From NCBI GenBank assembly GCA_038148895.1, contig JBBVGQ010000004.1: DNA of 64,000 nucleotides; one strand, 5' to 3'. Origin of the DNA: Tamlana sp038148895 (GTDB lineage: Bacteria; Bacteroidota; Bacteroidia; Flavobacteriales; Flavobacteriaceae). The number at the start of each line of letters is the position of its first letter. The stretch's first letter is position 1. Both the position numbers and the translations under genes were made by a program. A model generated the notes under the pieces. That model saw only the letters and a program-made list of their open reading frames with translations. It did no database searches and was not told where the DNA came from. This document shows positions 27,314 through 36,226 of the stretch, piece after piece.

Positions 27314-27922
27314 ATGGAATCAAAAGATTATCTGAAAGACATTAGCGAGATTAAAAATTTAATGAATAAATCGTCTCGTTTTATTTCCCTCAGTGGGCTT
27401 TCCGGAATTTTAGCCGGTATTTATGCTTTAATTGGTGCTGCAATTGCTTATTATATTGTAGACAACTCTATTAGAGGTTATCTAATTTTAGACGGAAAAA
27501 TTTTTGCTATTTGCATGTTTATTCTTGCTCTAATAGCGTTTTTCAGTATCGTCACAGGAATCTATTTAACTACAAGAAAAGCAAAAAAGAATGGAGAAAA
27601 AATATGGGACAGTTCCTCAAAAAGATTGTTGGTTAGTTTTTTAATTCCTCTTGTTACAGGTGGTATTTACATTTTAATTATTCTAAACCAAGGCAGATAT
27701 GGACACACTGCCGCATTAATGCTTATTTTTTATGGCTTAGCACTAGTAAACGCTTCAAAATATAGCATTGGAGATATTAAGTACCTAGGCTTAACAGATA
27801 TTATCTTAGGGTTAATTTGTGCCTTTTTACCAAGTTACGGATTTTGGTTTTGGGTTTTAGGTTTTGGATTTATGCATATTGTTTACGGTACTTGGATGCA
27901 TTTTAAGTACGATAGAAATTGA
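27314..27922 (+). CDS. Multi-pass membrane protein, unknown function
   Basis: The 202-residue protein has a short soluble N-terminus (MESKDYLKDISEIKNLMNKSS) and about six membrane helices, ending in HIVYGTWMHFKY. I do not recognise a family. It is the first gene of an operon with the winged-helix regulator 75 bases downstream, and the operator palindrome lies directly before it. The pair is likely a membrane component and its regulator, since small winged-helix proteins with membrane partners are common in flavobacteria. No catalytic motif is visible. Confidence 0.78.
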   Translation: MESKDYLKDISEIKNLMNKSSRFISLSGLSGILAGIYALIGAAIAYYIVDNSIRGYLILDGKIFAICMFILALIAFFSIVTGIYLTTRKAKKNGEKIWDSSSKRLLVSFLIPLVTGGIYILIILNQGRYGHTAALMLIFYGLALVNASKYSIGDIKYLGLTDIILGLICAFLPSYGFWFWVLGFGFMHIVYGTWMHFKYDRN

Positions 27923-27997
27923 GTTTCTCGTAAAGCTGCAAAGGCACAAAGGAAGTGCAACAACTGCCAACTGCTGACCGAATACTGCAAACTGAAA
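27923..27997. other. Low-complexity repeat-like spacer
   Basis: The 75-base gap contains short reiterated words (AAAGCTGCAAAGGCACAAAG and then ACTGCCAACTGCTGACC) with no coding potential. It looks like degenerate flavobacterial intergenic repeat DNA. No promoter is seen in it. Confidence 0.35.
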
Positions 27998-28291
27998 ATG
28001 AGTATAATAAATAACATAAATAAAGCATTCGATCACCGAATTAGATTGGGCATCATGTCTATTTTAATGGTGAACGAGTACGCCGATTTTAATACTCTTA
28101 AAGAATTGCTCGATGTAACCGATGGTAATTTGGCAAGCCATGCTAAAGCACTGGAAAAAGAAGACTATATAAAAGTTGAAAAGCAATTTATTGGGAGAAA
28201 ACCAAATACGCGCTACTCCACCACAAAACTTGGTGAAACCGAATTTAAAAAACATATTGAAGCACTTGAAAAATTAATTAACAAAGGCTGA
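27998..28291 (+). CDS. Winged-helix transcriptional regulator (HTH_34-like)
   Basis: The 97-residue protein is a single winged helix-turn-helix: IRLGIMSILMVNEYADFNTL, LKELLDVTDGNLASHAKAL (recognition region about 36-54), and the wing YIKVEKQFIGRKPNTRYSTT. This is the small MarR/ArsR-like family PF13601. It probably binds as a dimer. The inverted repeat upstream of its own operon and of the neighbouring one is the obvious candidate operator, with autoregulation; this is inferred. The gap to the next gene is only 4 bases. Confidence 0.88.
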   Translation: MSIINNINKAFDHRIRLGIMSILMVNEYADFNTLKELLDVTDGNLASHAKALEKEDYIKVEKQFIGRKPNTRYSTTKLGETEFKKHIEALEKLINKG

Positions 28292-28295
28292 AACC

Positions 28296-29060
28296 ATGAA
28301 ATATTTTGTAGATAAAAATTCCGTAGTTAGGGAGATTTGGGGCAAAAGCGACACCATTCTTTTGGTTTTTGTTGGTGCATCTGCAGAATTTGCCTTAAAC
28401 AAAGCTGTGGACTGGCTGTACTTTACAGGAAAGTTGCCAAACGACCCTTTGGGCAGGTTGTTTTCAACAGTAAATTATGCCAGGGCTATTGTTTTTTCAG
28501 AACACCAATCCGCTTTAAATGCCATAGACAATATTACCACCATTCATAAATCAGTTGAAGAAAAACGAGGCAAAACCATCCCAGACTGGGCTTATAAAGA
28601 TGTGCTGTTCATGCTCATTTATTATTCAGTTAAGTCGTTTGAAACGCTTGAAAGACCATTATCGCCTTTGGAAAAACAGGAAGTATTAAAAGTATTTAAC
28701 AATGTTGGAGAAAGGATGGGCTTAAAAGACTTAGCTAAAACCTACTCTGAGTTTGAAAAGGCACGCCAAAATCATCTTGAAAATCACCTTCAAAATGGTG
28801 CACACACAAAACACCTCTATAAACAATACAGAAAGCATTTAGGGCTCATGAGATATCTATTGCTCATTGAAACCCAAATTTTATTGCTGCCAAACCAAGT
28901 CAGGAACCTTTTGAGTTTTAGAAAGTATTCTTTTCTAACCCCTTCAGTTATGGTCTATAAAATTTTTAGGCAATTCAAACTAGACTGGATTTTAAAAGAG
29001 GCATTGCTACCTACGGCATATAAAGCCGATATTAAACGTTTAAATATAATTTCAGAATAA
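28296..29060 (+). CDS. MpaB/rubber oxygenase-like (DUF2236) protein
   Basis: The 254-residue protein fits the DUF2236 family (PF09995; heme-containing MpaB and latex-clearing oxygenase fold): SVVREIWGKSDTILL at the start, NYARAIVFSEHQSA, IHKSVEEKRG, VLFMLIYYSVKSFETLERPLSPLE. Known relatives cleave or oxidise hydrocarbon chains, but sequence here is too remote to name a substrate. It follows the winged-helix gene after 4 bases and belongs to the same operon. A membrane-peripheral lipid-oxidation role would fit neighbours but is speculative. Confidence 0.65.
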   Translation: MKYFVDKNSVVREIWGKSDTILLVFVGASAEFALNKAVDWLYFTGKLPNDPLGRLFSTVNYARAIVFSEHQSALNAIDNITTIHKSVEEKRGKTIPDWAYKDVLFMLIYYSVKSFETLERPLSPLEKQEVLKVFNNVGERMGLKDLAKTYSEFEKARQNHLENHLQNGAHTKHLYKQYRKHLGLMRYLLLIETQILLLPNQVRNLLSFRKYSFLTPSVMVYKIFRQFKLDWILKEALLPTAYKADIKRLNIISE

Positions 29061-29081
29061 AAACAAAATTTTTTAATTTTT

Positions 29082-29100
29082 TACTTTGAAAAACAAAGTA
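29082..29100. promoter_or_regulatory. Operator palindrome TACTTTG-N5-CAAAGTA, copy 2
   Basis: Same arms as copy 1 (TACTTTG and CAAAGTA), spacer AAAAA. It lies 143 bases before the DUF4173 gene and overlaps a -7-like TTACTTTG (29081-29088). It follows the stop of the oxygenase-like gene by 21 bases, so it controls a separate downstream transcript. Confidence 0.7.
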
Positions 29101-29243
29101 CTTTAAATCACTAAAAATAGAAGAACACAAAAACACCCCACCGCAAAACAAATTTGGAAATTGCTTGAAACAGCAGACATACCATATACATAAACTTACC
29201 AAAAAGGATTGAAAAACTTAATGAAGAACTTTAATATTTAATT

Positions 29244-30629
29244 ATGAAAAAACTATCGCTATTCATCGGAGCCATATTATTCAGCACATTGTTTTACAGA
29301 CAAAATGTTGGGCTTAACTTAACCTTATTCAGTTTAATTACCTTTTTGGTTTTAAGCATATATAATCCAAAATCTTTTAAAAATAGAAGAACAATAACTT
29401 TAGGCTTTTTATACTTTATTACGGCCATAAGTATCTTCTTTTACCAATCTACGCTTTCAATTGTCGCTAATTACGTTGCTTTTTTTACCCTTGTTGGCAG
29501 TGTTTCGCAACATAAGTCATCTATTTATATCAATTGGATTAATGGCTTATATACATTTATTGCTGGTTTTTTCCATCGCAATTTTAGTGTTTTGGAAAAC
29601 GAACAAAAGGTTAAACCTAAAAAGTCCATCGATTATGTTCAATGGATTAAAATCATAGGTATTCCTCTCGTTGTTCTCATTATTTTTATTAGCCTTTATA
29701 AAAATGGTAATCCTGTTTTTAATGACCTCATTTCAAAAATTGATTTTAGTTTTCTCAATTTTCAATGGATATTGTTCGCCGCATTAGGGTACTATTTACT
29801 TTACAACATCTCAACACCAATTTCCATAGACCCAGCTACTGAAATCGATTTAACAACAAACAATTATCTAAATAAAATCGAAAATTTTTCAATTGAAAAC
29901 ACAAAAAAGGAAAACCAGTTGGGCATTATACTTATTTCTTTATTGAATGTACTCATTGTGATTTTTCTTATTACCGACTTTAGTTTTCTATTTTCCTCCA
30001 ATGATTTTAGGGCATCTATATTTTCCAGTCAGGTTCATGATGGTATCAATGCGCTTATCGCTTCCATTATTATTGCCATTATTATTATTCTATACTTTTT
30101 TCGAGGAAACCTGAATTTTTACCGTGAAAACAAAACACTAAAGTTATTGTCTTATACCTGGATAGTCCTCAATATCATCTTAGTAGCAAACACGGCCGTC
30201 AAGGATTACCAATACATTTATTATTTCGGCTTAACTTATAAAAGAATAGGTGTTCTGGTTTATTTATTGCTAACAGTAATTGGTTTAATTACAACATCCA
30301 TTAAAGTGATGCAAATTAAAAACTTTTGGTATTTGTTAAGGGTTAATACAATAACCGCATTTGCTGTTTTGATTATTTGCTGCACGATTAATTGGGATAA
30401 ACACATTACTTCTTACAATCTTAATTATGCAAAAGCTATAGACTTTAACTATCTCATAAATCTTTCTAATAATAACACATTGTTATTGAAAAGCTACAGT
30501 GATCATTTAGTGCTTAATAGTGAAAATAAAAGATTGGTGACAAATAAGTACAATAATTATTTAAATGAACTTAAAACAAGAAATTGGCAAGAACTAACCT
30601 ATGATAATTTTAAAAAAGAATTAAAATAA
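29244..30629 (+). CDS. DUF4173-family multi-pass membrane protein
   Basis: The 461-residue protein has about ten membrane helices and a C-terminal soluble tail (YSDHLVLNSENKRLVTNK). The pattern IYNPKSFKNR followed by helices and an HKSSIYINWINGLYTFIAGFFHR loop is that of DUF4173 proteins of Bacteroidota. Function is unknown. It is the first gene of the second operon, downstream of operator copy 2 by 143 bases, and the next gene starts 5 bases after its stop codon. Confidence 0.78.
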   Translation: MKKLSLFIGAILFSTLFYRQNVGLNLTLFSLITFLVLSIYNPKSFKNRRTITLGFLYFITAISIFFYQSTLSIVANYVAFFTLVGSVSQHKSSIYINWINGLYTFIAGFFHRNFSVLENEQKVKPKKSIDYVQWIKIIGIPLVVLIIFISLYKNGNPVFNDLISKIDFSFLNFQWILFAALGYYLLYNISTPISIDPATEIDLTTNNYLNKIENFSIENTKKENQLGIILISLLNVLIVIFLITDFSFLFSSNDFRASIFSSQVHDGINALIASIIIAIIIILYFFRGNLNFYRENKTLKLLSYTWIVLNIILVANTAVKDYQYIYYFGLTYKRIGVLVYLLLTVIGLITTSIKVMQIKNFWYLLRVNTITAFAVLIICCTINWDKHITSYNLNYAKAIDFNYLINLSNNNTLLLKSYSDHLVLNSENKRLVTNKYNNYLNELKTRNWQELTYDNFKKELK

Positions 30630-30634
30630 CCAAA

Positions 30635-31021
30635 ATGAACCTGAATGTACCATTAAACATTATGAAGTCAACCCTTTTGGCAACCATCATTTTTTGGGTT
30701 GTGATTTTGTCGAAAAACTTTCATGAAAACATTGATATAGCTCTATACATTTTAGTATCTATGGTTCCGATATCTATTTGTTGCACCGCTACAATTTTAT
30801 TTACAATTGCTCCATTTTTTTGGCTAGAAAACAACAACAAAACAAAAAGAGATGTATTTAAAAAATGGTTTCCTTTTTATGCCATTTTAAGTTTTGGTTT
30901 GTGTTTTTATGGTTCAATATCTACTCCAGAAATAATCTGTTTTTTCAGCGCTGCATACTTTACATCATTACAATCTTGGGTTTGGTTTGCAAGTGAAAAA
31001 AAGTTAAAACATTCAATATGA
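30635..31021 (+). CDS. Small membrane protein, unknown function
   Basis: The 128-residue protein has four hydrophobic segments (for example STLLATIIFWVVILS and ALYILVSMVPISICC). No family is recognised. It lies between DUF4173 and SanA-like genes, and its stop overlaps the next start (ATGA), so it is translationally coupled within the operon. Confidence 0.7.
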   Translation: MNLNVPLNIMKSTLLATIIFWVVILSKNFHENIDIALYILVSMVPISICCTATILFTIAPFFWLENNNKTKRDVFKKWFPFYAILSFGLCFYGSISTPEIICFFSAAYFTSLQSWVWFASEKKLKHSI

Positions 31022-31647
31022 ATTATTTAAAAACATTAAAGTGGTTAATTCCGTTTGCCTTTACATACATTTTAGTCGTAAACTTTTGGGTTTCTTATCA
31101 GGCAAAAAACTCTATTTACAATACTATTTCAGAAACACCCAAAAATAAAGTCGGTATAGTTTTAGGGGCGAGCAAATATACTTCAAATGGCTATATCAAC
31201 CTATATTATAAATATCGCTTGGAAGCTGCAATATCATTGTACAAAGCTGGCAAAATTGAATTTATCCTGATTAGCGGTGACAATAGCAGAAAAGAATATG
31301 ACGAGCCAACGGATTTTAAGAAGGATTTAATTGCTCGAGGTGTCCCTGGATGTAAAATTTATCTGGACTATGCCGGATTTAGAACACTCGATTCTATGGC
31401 TAGGGCAAAACAGATTTTTGGGTTAAACTCGGCTACTATAATATCTCAAAAATTTCATAATGAACGAGCACTGTATTTGGCCAATCATTTTAACATTAAC
31501 GCTGTGGCATTCAATGCTAAAGACATTGGTGGGCGTTATGGAATTAAGACCAAAATAAGAGAATATCTAGCGCGCACCAAAGCATCAACCGATGTACTTT
31601 TCAATGTTGGCCCTAAGTTTTTGGGAAAGCAAATTAAGATTATATGA
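31018..31647 (+). CDS. SanA/YdcF-family (DUF218) protein
   Basis: The 209-residue protein has an N-terminal membrane anchor (residues 8-28) and a DUF218 domain: VGIVLGASKY, YYKYRLEAAISLYKAGK, ILISGDNSRKEYDEPTDFKKDLIARGV and IISQKFHNERALYLA. E. coli SanA and related ElyC/YdcF proteins act in envelope integrity and cell-wall-linked processes, without a settled reaction. The 4-base ATGA overlaps with both neighbours show tight coupling. Location is the outer face of the inner membrane. Confidence 0.85.
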   Translation: MNYLKTLKWLIPFAFTYILVVNFWVSYQAKNSIYNTISETPKNKVGIVLGASKYTSNGYINLYYKYRLEAAISLYKAGKIEFILISGDNSRKEYDEPTDFKKDLIARGVPGCKIYLDYAGFRTLDSMARAKQIFGLNSATIISQKFHNERALYLANHFNINAVAFNAKDIGGRYGIKTKIREYLARTKASTDVLFNVGPKFLGKQIKII

Positions 31648-32012
31648 AACTAAACACCTCCTATTTAATAATCGCTATACTGCTATTTGCAATAGAAGCA
31701 CTCATAGCCATATTTCTAGAAACCGGATTTATTCGGTATACCTTCGGCGACTTTTTAGTTGTAATTCTAATCCACACATTCGTTAAAAGTTTTTTTGATG
31801 CAAACCCTTTTAAACTTGCTATAGCCGTTTTAATTTTTGCTTTTGCCATTGAGTTTTCTCAATACTTCCATATACTGAAAATCTTCAATCTTGAAAACAA
31901 CAAAATTGCAAAATTGGTTTTGGGTAGCACGTTTCAAATTTCAGATTTGGTGGCTTACACATTAGGGATTTTAACGGTTATAATTGTAGAATTTAAACTC
32001 CAAAAATCATGA
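31644..32012 (+). CDS. DUF2809 family membrane protein
   Basis: The 122-residue protein with four membrane helices matches DUF2809, notable for GFIRYTFGDFLVVILIHTFVK and FAFAIEFSQYFHILKI. Function is unknown. It overlaps SanA-like and DUF1361 genes by 4 bases each. Confidence 0.85.
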   Translation: MKLNTSYLIIAILLFAIEALIAIFLETGFIRYTFGDFLVVILIHTFVKSFFDANPFKLAIAVLIFAFAIEFSQYFHILKIFNLENNKIAKLVLGSTFQISDLVAYTLGILTVIIVEFKLQKS

Positions 32013-32671
32013 ACAACATAAAACAGCTCATTATAAATAGATATAAAATAATTTCCATCTTAATAACCACAACGGGTTTTAGTATTGTTTTGCTCGTGAT
32101 TAGAATGAAGCTCACCCATTCGTTTTTCTACTTGTTTTTGGTATGGAATTTATTTCTAGCAGTCATACCTTTTACCATCACAAGCTATTTGTCAAGTCTC
32201 CCCAAGCTTAATAAGGTAAAGCTTGCAATTTGGTTTTGTGTATGGCTGCTATTTTTACCAAACGCCCCATACATAATCACCGATTTATTGCACATAAAAA
32301 TAAGCCGCACAAGTTTTCTCTGGCTGGATATTTTGGTAGTGACTTCCTTTGCGCTTAATGGGATGTTATTGTTTTACCTGTCTGTTTTAGAAATGAAAAA
32401 GATTTTACAACCCATTATAAAAAAATCAGCACTTAATTTATGGCAAGCCACCCTTCTATTTTTAATGGGATTTGGAGTTTATCTCGGACGGTTTTTAAGA
32501 TATAATTCTTGGGAAATTTTAAGCAATCCCAAATATCTTTTTAATGATATTATAAGCATAGCATTAAAACCTTTGGCCAACAAAGAAGCTTGGTTGTTCA
32601 CCCTACTTTTCGGAACGTTTTTATGGGTCGGGTTTTGGGTTTTTAAAATGCTATCAACAAAAGGAAATTAA
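32009..32671 (+). CDS. DUF1361 family membrane protein
   Basis: The 220-residue protein with about six membrane helices matches DUF1361 (WNLFLAVIPFTITSYL, LLFLPNAPYIITDLLHI). Function is unknown. It is the last gene of the membrane-protein operon that begins at 29244; the following gene is convergent 9 bases away. Confidence 0.87.
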   Translation: MNNIKQLIINRYKIISILITTTGFSIVLLVIRMKLTHSFFYLFLVWNLFLAVIPFTITSYLSSLPKLNKVKLAIWFCVWLLFLPNAPYIITDLLHIKISRTSFLWLDILVVTSFALNGMLLFYLSVLEMKKILQPIIKKSALNLWQATLLFLMGFGVYLGRFLRYNSWEILSNPKYLFNDIISIALKPLANKEAWLFTLLFGTFLWVGFWVFKMLSTKGN

Positions 32672-32679
32672 AAATGACT

Positions 32680-33426
32680 CTATCCTACATCTTTTTTAGA
32701 GTTTCTAGGCAATACTTCCTCTGGGAACGGGAATAATATTGTGGAATTCTTCTCTGCCGCAATGTTTGACAAGGTTTGATATAATCTTAATTTTATTGCC
32801 GAAGGTGACTGATCAATAAGTTTACCCGCTTCTAGTAATTTGCCAGCAGCTTGCTCTTCTGCCAAAGCAAGGATAATTCGTGCTCGTCTAGAACGTTCTG
32901 CTTCAGCTTGATTTGCCATCATGCGTTTCATGTTTTCAGGCAACTGAATATCCTTAATCTTAACATCGATTATATCTATTCCCCATTCTTTTGTTTCAAC
33001 CTCAACAATCTTTTTAATATTGTTGCCCATTTCTTCCCGTTTAGACAGAATCGTATCCAACTCTACCTTACCACAAACATCCCTAAGTGCTGCCTGAGAC
33101 AACTGGGTGATAGCAAAGGTGTATTCCTCAACCTCCAATACGGCCATTTCGGGGTCTATAACCTTGAAAAAAACCACACCATCTATACTACATGGAACAT
33201 TATCCTCAGTCATAACCTCTTGCGAAACCACATTAATAGTAATAACCCTTATGTCAACTATTTGTATAGTCTCAACAAGTGGAATAATCCATCTGAAACC
33301 GGGCTGCAAAGTCTTAATATGCTTACCAAACCTGAACTTTAAAGCCCGTTTATATTCAAAAATGATGCGTATGCCCGACAGTAGAAATACGACTAATAAA
33401 ATTGTAAAAATTAAGGCAAAACTCAT
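32680..33426 (-). CDS. Slipin-type SPFH/Band 7 protein
   Basis: The 248-residue protein has a membrane-inserted N-terminus (residues 3-21) and a stomatin-like SPFH domain: LKFRFGKHIKTLQPGFRWIIPLVETIQIVD, QAALRDVCGKVELDTILSKREEM and a helical end with MANQAEAERSRRARIILALAEEQ. Slipins form oligomers on membranes and often scaffold or regulate a neighbouring protease (NfeD/STOPP), but no NfeD-like gene is present beside it here. It ends 9 bases from the DUF1361 gene, tail to tail. Confidence 0.9.
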   Translation of the reverse strand: MSFALIFTILLVVFLLSGIRIIFEYKRALKFRFGKHIKTLQPGFRWIIPLVETIQIVDIRVITINVVSQEVMTEDNVPCSIDGVVFFKVIDPEMAVLEVEEYTFAITQLSQAALRDVCGKVELDTILSKREEMGNNIKKIVEVETKEWGIDIIDVKIKDIQLPENMKRMMANQAEAERSRRARIILALAEEQAAGKLLEAGKLIDQSPSAIKLRLYQTLSNIAAEKNSTILFPFPEEVLPRNSKKDVG

Positions 33427-33585
33427 GATTCATTACTTTTAAATTAACAGCCAGTGAACGACTTTATAAGGTAACACTTTTTAATAAATTATAAAAGGAT
33501 AATGAGCAATAATTATCTTATTAAAGTAGAAATAAAATGATGATTGAAAAAAGCTGGATTGCTTATTAAATTGGCTCAAAGCCTA

Positions 33586-34368
33586 TTATTTTTCCCGGTT
33601 CTTCTCCTGTATTTTCCTAACAATGAATGTCGCCGCGTTTCGAGTAACCAATCTTGGTAAAACAGCAAGAAACTTATTGAATTTACCAGGAATGGCATAG
33701 GCCTTACCCTTTAGCATCGAATTATAGCCATATAAGGCCACAGCCTTTGCAGAAGCCATATTGAAAGTAATTTTATTATCGGAAGAATCTTCAGATACCG
33801 TTTTTTGAAAATCCGTTTTTGTTGGTCCGGGACACAAAGCTGTTACTGTAACTCCTGTACCTTTCAATTCATTGGCAATGGCCTCAGAAAAAGATAGCAT
33901 ATAACCCTTTGAAGCGTAATATATAGCCATTAATGGTCCCGGTTGAAAAGCTGCCAAAGAAGACATGTTCAATATTCGCCCAGAGCCACGTTTAACCATA
34001 CCCTCTAAAACTAGTTTCGTTAAATGGGTTGTTGTTAAAATATGTAAGTATAACATCTTGGACTCTCGCTCCCATTCTGTTTCCACAAACGAACCAAATA
34101 AACCAAAACCTGCATTATTAATCAAAACGTCAATAGGTTCATTATTTATGGCGTCAATTATATCCTGGGCTACATTAGGGGCACTTAAGTCCCTAACCAA
34201 GGTAACAACTGCTAAATTAAACTCATCGGCTATTTCAGCTTTTACTTTTGTCAACCCTTGTTCATCAATATCAACTAATATTAATTTATAACCATCATTT
34301 ACCAAAAGCATGGCCAACTCATAACCCAAGCCAGATGCTGCGCCCGTAACCAAAGCCGTTTTTATCAT
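33586..34368 (-). CDS. Short-chain dehydrogenase/reductase
   Basis: The 260-residue enzyme has the NAD(P)-binding TGAASGLG (8-15), NNAG (84-87), and catalytic Ser137, Tyr150 and Lys154 (MSSLAAFQPGPLMAIYYASKGY). Acidic Asp33 at the end of beta 2 (LILVDIDEQG) favours NAD+ over NADP+. The substrate is unknown. It lies 28 bases downstream of the oxidoreductase gene on the same strand, probably one operon. Confidence 0.9.
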   Translation of the reverse strand: MIKTALVTGAASGLGYELAMLLVNDGYKLILVDIDEQGLTKVKAEIADEFNLAVVTLVRDLSAPNVAQDIIDAINNEPIDVLINNAGFGLFGSFVETEWERESKMLYLHILTTTHLTKLVLEGMVKRGSGRILNMSSLAAFQPGPLMAIYYASKGYMLSFSEAIANELKGTGVTVTALCPGPTKTDFQKTVSEDSSDNKITFNMASAKAVALYGYNSMLKGKAYAIPGKFNKFLAVLPRLVTRNAATFIVRKIQEKNREK

Positions 34369-34396
34369 AAATTAAAAATTGGGTAAGGGTACAAAT

Positions 34397-35611
34397 TTAT
34401 TCCTTTTCATCCACATAATCCTGCAAATAAGCAAAACGTTGGGTCAGTTTTCCGTTTTCGGTAATTTTTGCTCTTTGCAGCACGCCGTCTTTATCATTAT
34501 TAAAAAAAGCAGGTATAACATACCTTAAAAACATATCGCCAAAGCCTTCACTGGCATCTTTTGGTAATTCACAAGGCAGATTATCAACTGCCATAACCAC
34601 AATGGCTTTATCATTTCTGTAATCAACCTCCGTTTCTGTTAGAGGGTCGTACCCATAAATGGGGTTTTCAATGGTTGAAGCTCGAAGGGTTGTAGCCACC
34701 GGACCATCAATATCGCAGCTAATATCGGCTACTACTTTAATATTGAAATCGGGAGATTTTACATCTTGTCTAGTGTATAAATAAGGCGCACCGTCTCCAT
34801 AAAAATGCCCAGCAATGTAGTAGTCTGTTACTTTGGCAAATCTGAAAAAATCGGATTCATAGTCCTCCGGATTATTGAAAAAATCGAAGACATCGTCAAC
34901 CGCTTTTCCATCTTTGCGTTTGTTATAATCCAACACATCAATTTTGCAATATACCGGTTTGGTGAAAGATTGCTTTAAATACTCATAAACTGAAACCGAT
35001 TTTATGCCCATGGCATCAAACATTTCTTGGGCACCGTTGGATACTTTTCCACTTCCTGTTAAAAGTATTTTTATGCTTGGAAGGTTTATTTTATTCAACT
35101 CAGAAATTAATGCTGTTTGGTTTGGAAGTGTCTCAGATTTTGGCAACTGCCATGAATTGTACTTTAATCCCCAAGCCCGAAATCCGTTATAGGCACCAAC
35201 AATGCCAGCGTACCTGCCAAAACCAATTAAACGAAAACCATCTTTGTTAACAATGGTTTCGTGGTCATAGAGTTCGATATTTCTTTCTAAAATGGCTTTT
35301 AACAGCTTTCTGTTATATAGTTGTTTTTTTATGGTATGTGAAAAGAAGAAATATTTTTTACTGGGTATAAGAGCCTCAACTGGTACTTCTTTTACCCCAA
35401 TTAAAACATCGCAATCTGAAACATCATTTGTAACCTCAAAACCAGCACGGGCATATTCGTCATCGGGAAATACCCGAATATCTGAAGCCTCCACTTTAAA
35501 AGTGGCATTGGGAAATTGTTTTTGAGCCTCTTTTAGTTTTGACGGCGAAAAAACCACACGTCTATCAGGAGGGTTTTTACGTTCTTTAATGATGGCAAAT
35601 TTAATGTTCAT
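34397..35611 (-). CDS. NAD(P)-dependent oxidoreductase, saccharopine/alanine dehydrogenase-like
   Basis: The 404-residue protein has an alanine-dehydrogenase/saccharopine-dehydrogenase N-terminal domain (IKERKNPPDRRVVFSPSKLKEA) and a Rossmann segment at IKILLTGSGKVSNGAQEMFDAMGIKSV, with later VVADISCDIDGPVATTLR. I recognise the superfamily, not a specific reaction; lysine biosynthesis is not proven by neighbours. It probably forms an operon with the SDR downstream. Confidence 0.75.
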   Translation of the reverse strand: MNIKFAIIKERKNPPDRRVVFSPSKLKEAQKQFPNATFKVEASDIRVFPDDEYARAGFEVTNDVSDCDVLIGVKEVPVEALIPSKKYFFFSHTIKKQLYNRKLLKAILERNIELYDHETIVNKDGFRLIGFGRYAGIVGAYNGFRAWGLKYNSWQLPKSETLPNQTALISELNKINLPSIKILLTGSGKVSNGAQEMFDAMGIKSVSVYEYLKQSFTKPVYCKIDVLDYNKRKDGKAVDDVFDFFNNPEDYESDFFRFAKVTDYYIAGHFYGDGAPYLYTRQDVKSPDFNIKVVADISCDIDGPVATTLRASTIENPIYGYDPLTETEVDYRNDKAIVVMAVDNLPCELPKDASEGFGDMFLRYVIPAFFNNDKDGVLQRAKITENGKLTQRFAYLQDYVDEKE

Positions 35612-35716
35612 TTTTTATTAATTAGTTGCTGTGACATTATAACTGACAAAACAATTTTTGGTATAAATTTTGAACTAATGTAAAGGGATTTGAAAGTTTA
35701 ACCAAACTTTTTTTGA

Positions 35717-35724
35717 TACCTTTG
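35717..35724 (+). promoter_or_regulatory. Predicted -7 box of tmRNA/leader transcript (TACCTTTG)
   Basis: TACCTTTG fits TAnnTTTG exactly and lies 4 bases before the structured leader, 104 bases before the tmRNA 5' end. Upstream TTTG is 24 bases away, slightly far for a -33. No other good -7 box is seen between here and the tmRNA. Confidence 0.6.
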
Positions 35725-35728
35725 CTGC

Positions 35729-35807
35729 CCGCGTTAAGGATTGAGGCATTTGTTGTAGCTACTTGTAAAGAGCGACTGCCGAAAGCCTGACCCGATAGGG
35801 CAACGCC
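35729..35807 (+). ncRNA. Structured RNA leader upstream of tmRNA (unassigned)
   Basis: The segment folds, by eye, into an outer stem GCGTT (35731-35735) with AACGC (35802-35806), an inner stem GGCA/TGCC extended by GTTG/CGAC, and a small hairpin CCC-GATA-GGG (35791-35800). It may be an independent small RNA or part of a precursor. Its promoter lies directly upstream and the tmRNA starts 22 bases after it. It does not look coding. I do not recognise it with certainty as a known Rfam family. Confidence 0.5.
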
Positions 35808-35828
35808 AAAAGAATTACTATTTAATTG

Positions 35829-36220
35829 GGGGTCGACTGGTTTTGACAGCGAGATTAATTAAACGGTAAGCACGTCGTGTAATGGTTTTGAAACACGTAA
35901 AAGGCTAGACCAAAATTTAAACGGCGAGAATAACTACGCTTTAGCTGCTTAATTCTGAATTATAGTAAGAGCAAGCCCAGTCCCGCAAGGCGGGAAAGCT
36001 AAATGTCCCTTGAAAGCCTTGGTTAGTGGCGTTCTTTTTAGGGGCATCGTAAAAATTAACCAAGATAGTGTAGCGCTTTGATTCACTTTCGAGATTTAAA
36101 AGCTAAGTTGTGGGTGGGTTGTCTTTAACCAGCTTACAATCGAAAAACAAGAAAAGAATAAACGTGTAGAAAGCCCTTTGGTTACTTGTTTGGACCCGAG
36201 TTCGAATCTCGGCGGCTCCA
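35829..36220 (+). ncRNA. ssrA: Transfer-messenger RNA (tmRNA)
   Basis: The 5' end GGGGTCG (35829-35835) pairs with CGGCTCC near 36213-36219, forming the acceptor stem; the T-arm TTCGAAT (36201-36207) lies within GACCCGAGTTCGAATCTCGG. The reading frame GGC GAG AAT AAC TAC GCT TTA GCT GCT TAA (35923-35952) encodes the tag GENNYALAA. The length (392) is normal. tmRNA rescues stalled ribosomes with SmpB and adds the degradation tag. The terminal CCA is not encoded (CAA follows), so it must be added by the tRNA nucleotidyltransferase. Confidence 0.96.
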
Positions 36221-36226
36221 CAAACT

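Noticed and set aside
36195..36220. Possible tRNA because of the T-loop GTTCGAATC and acceptor-like end
   Set aside because: It is the tRNA-like 3' end of tmRNA; its 5' partner lies at 35829 and a tag reading frame lies between.
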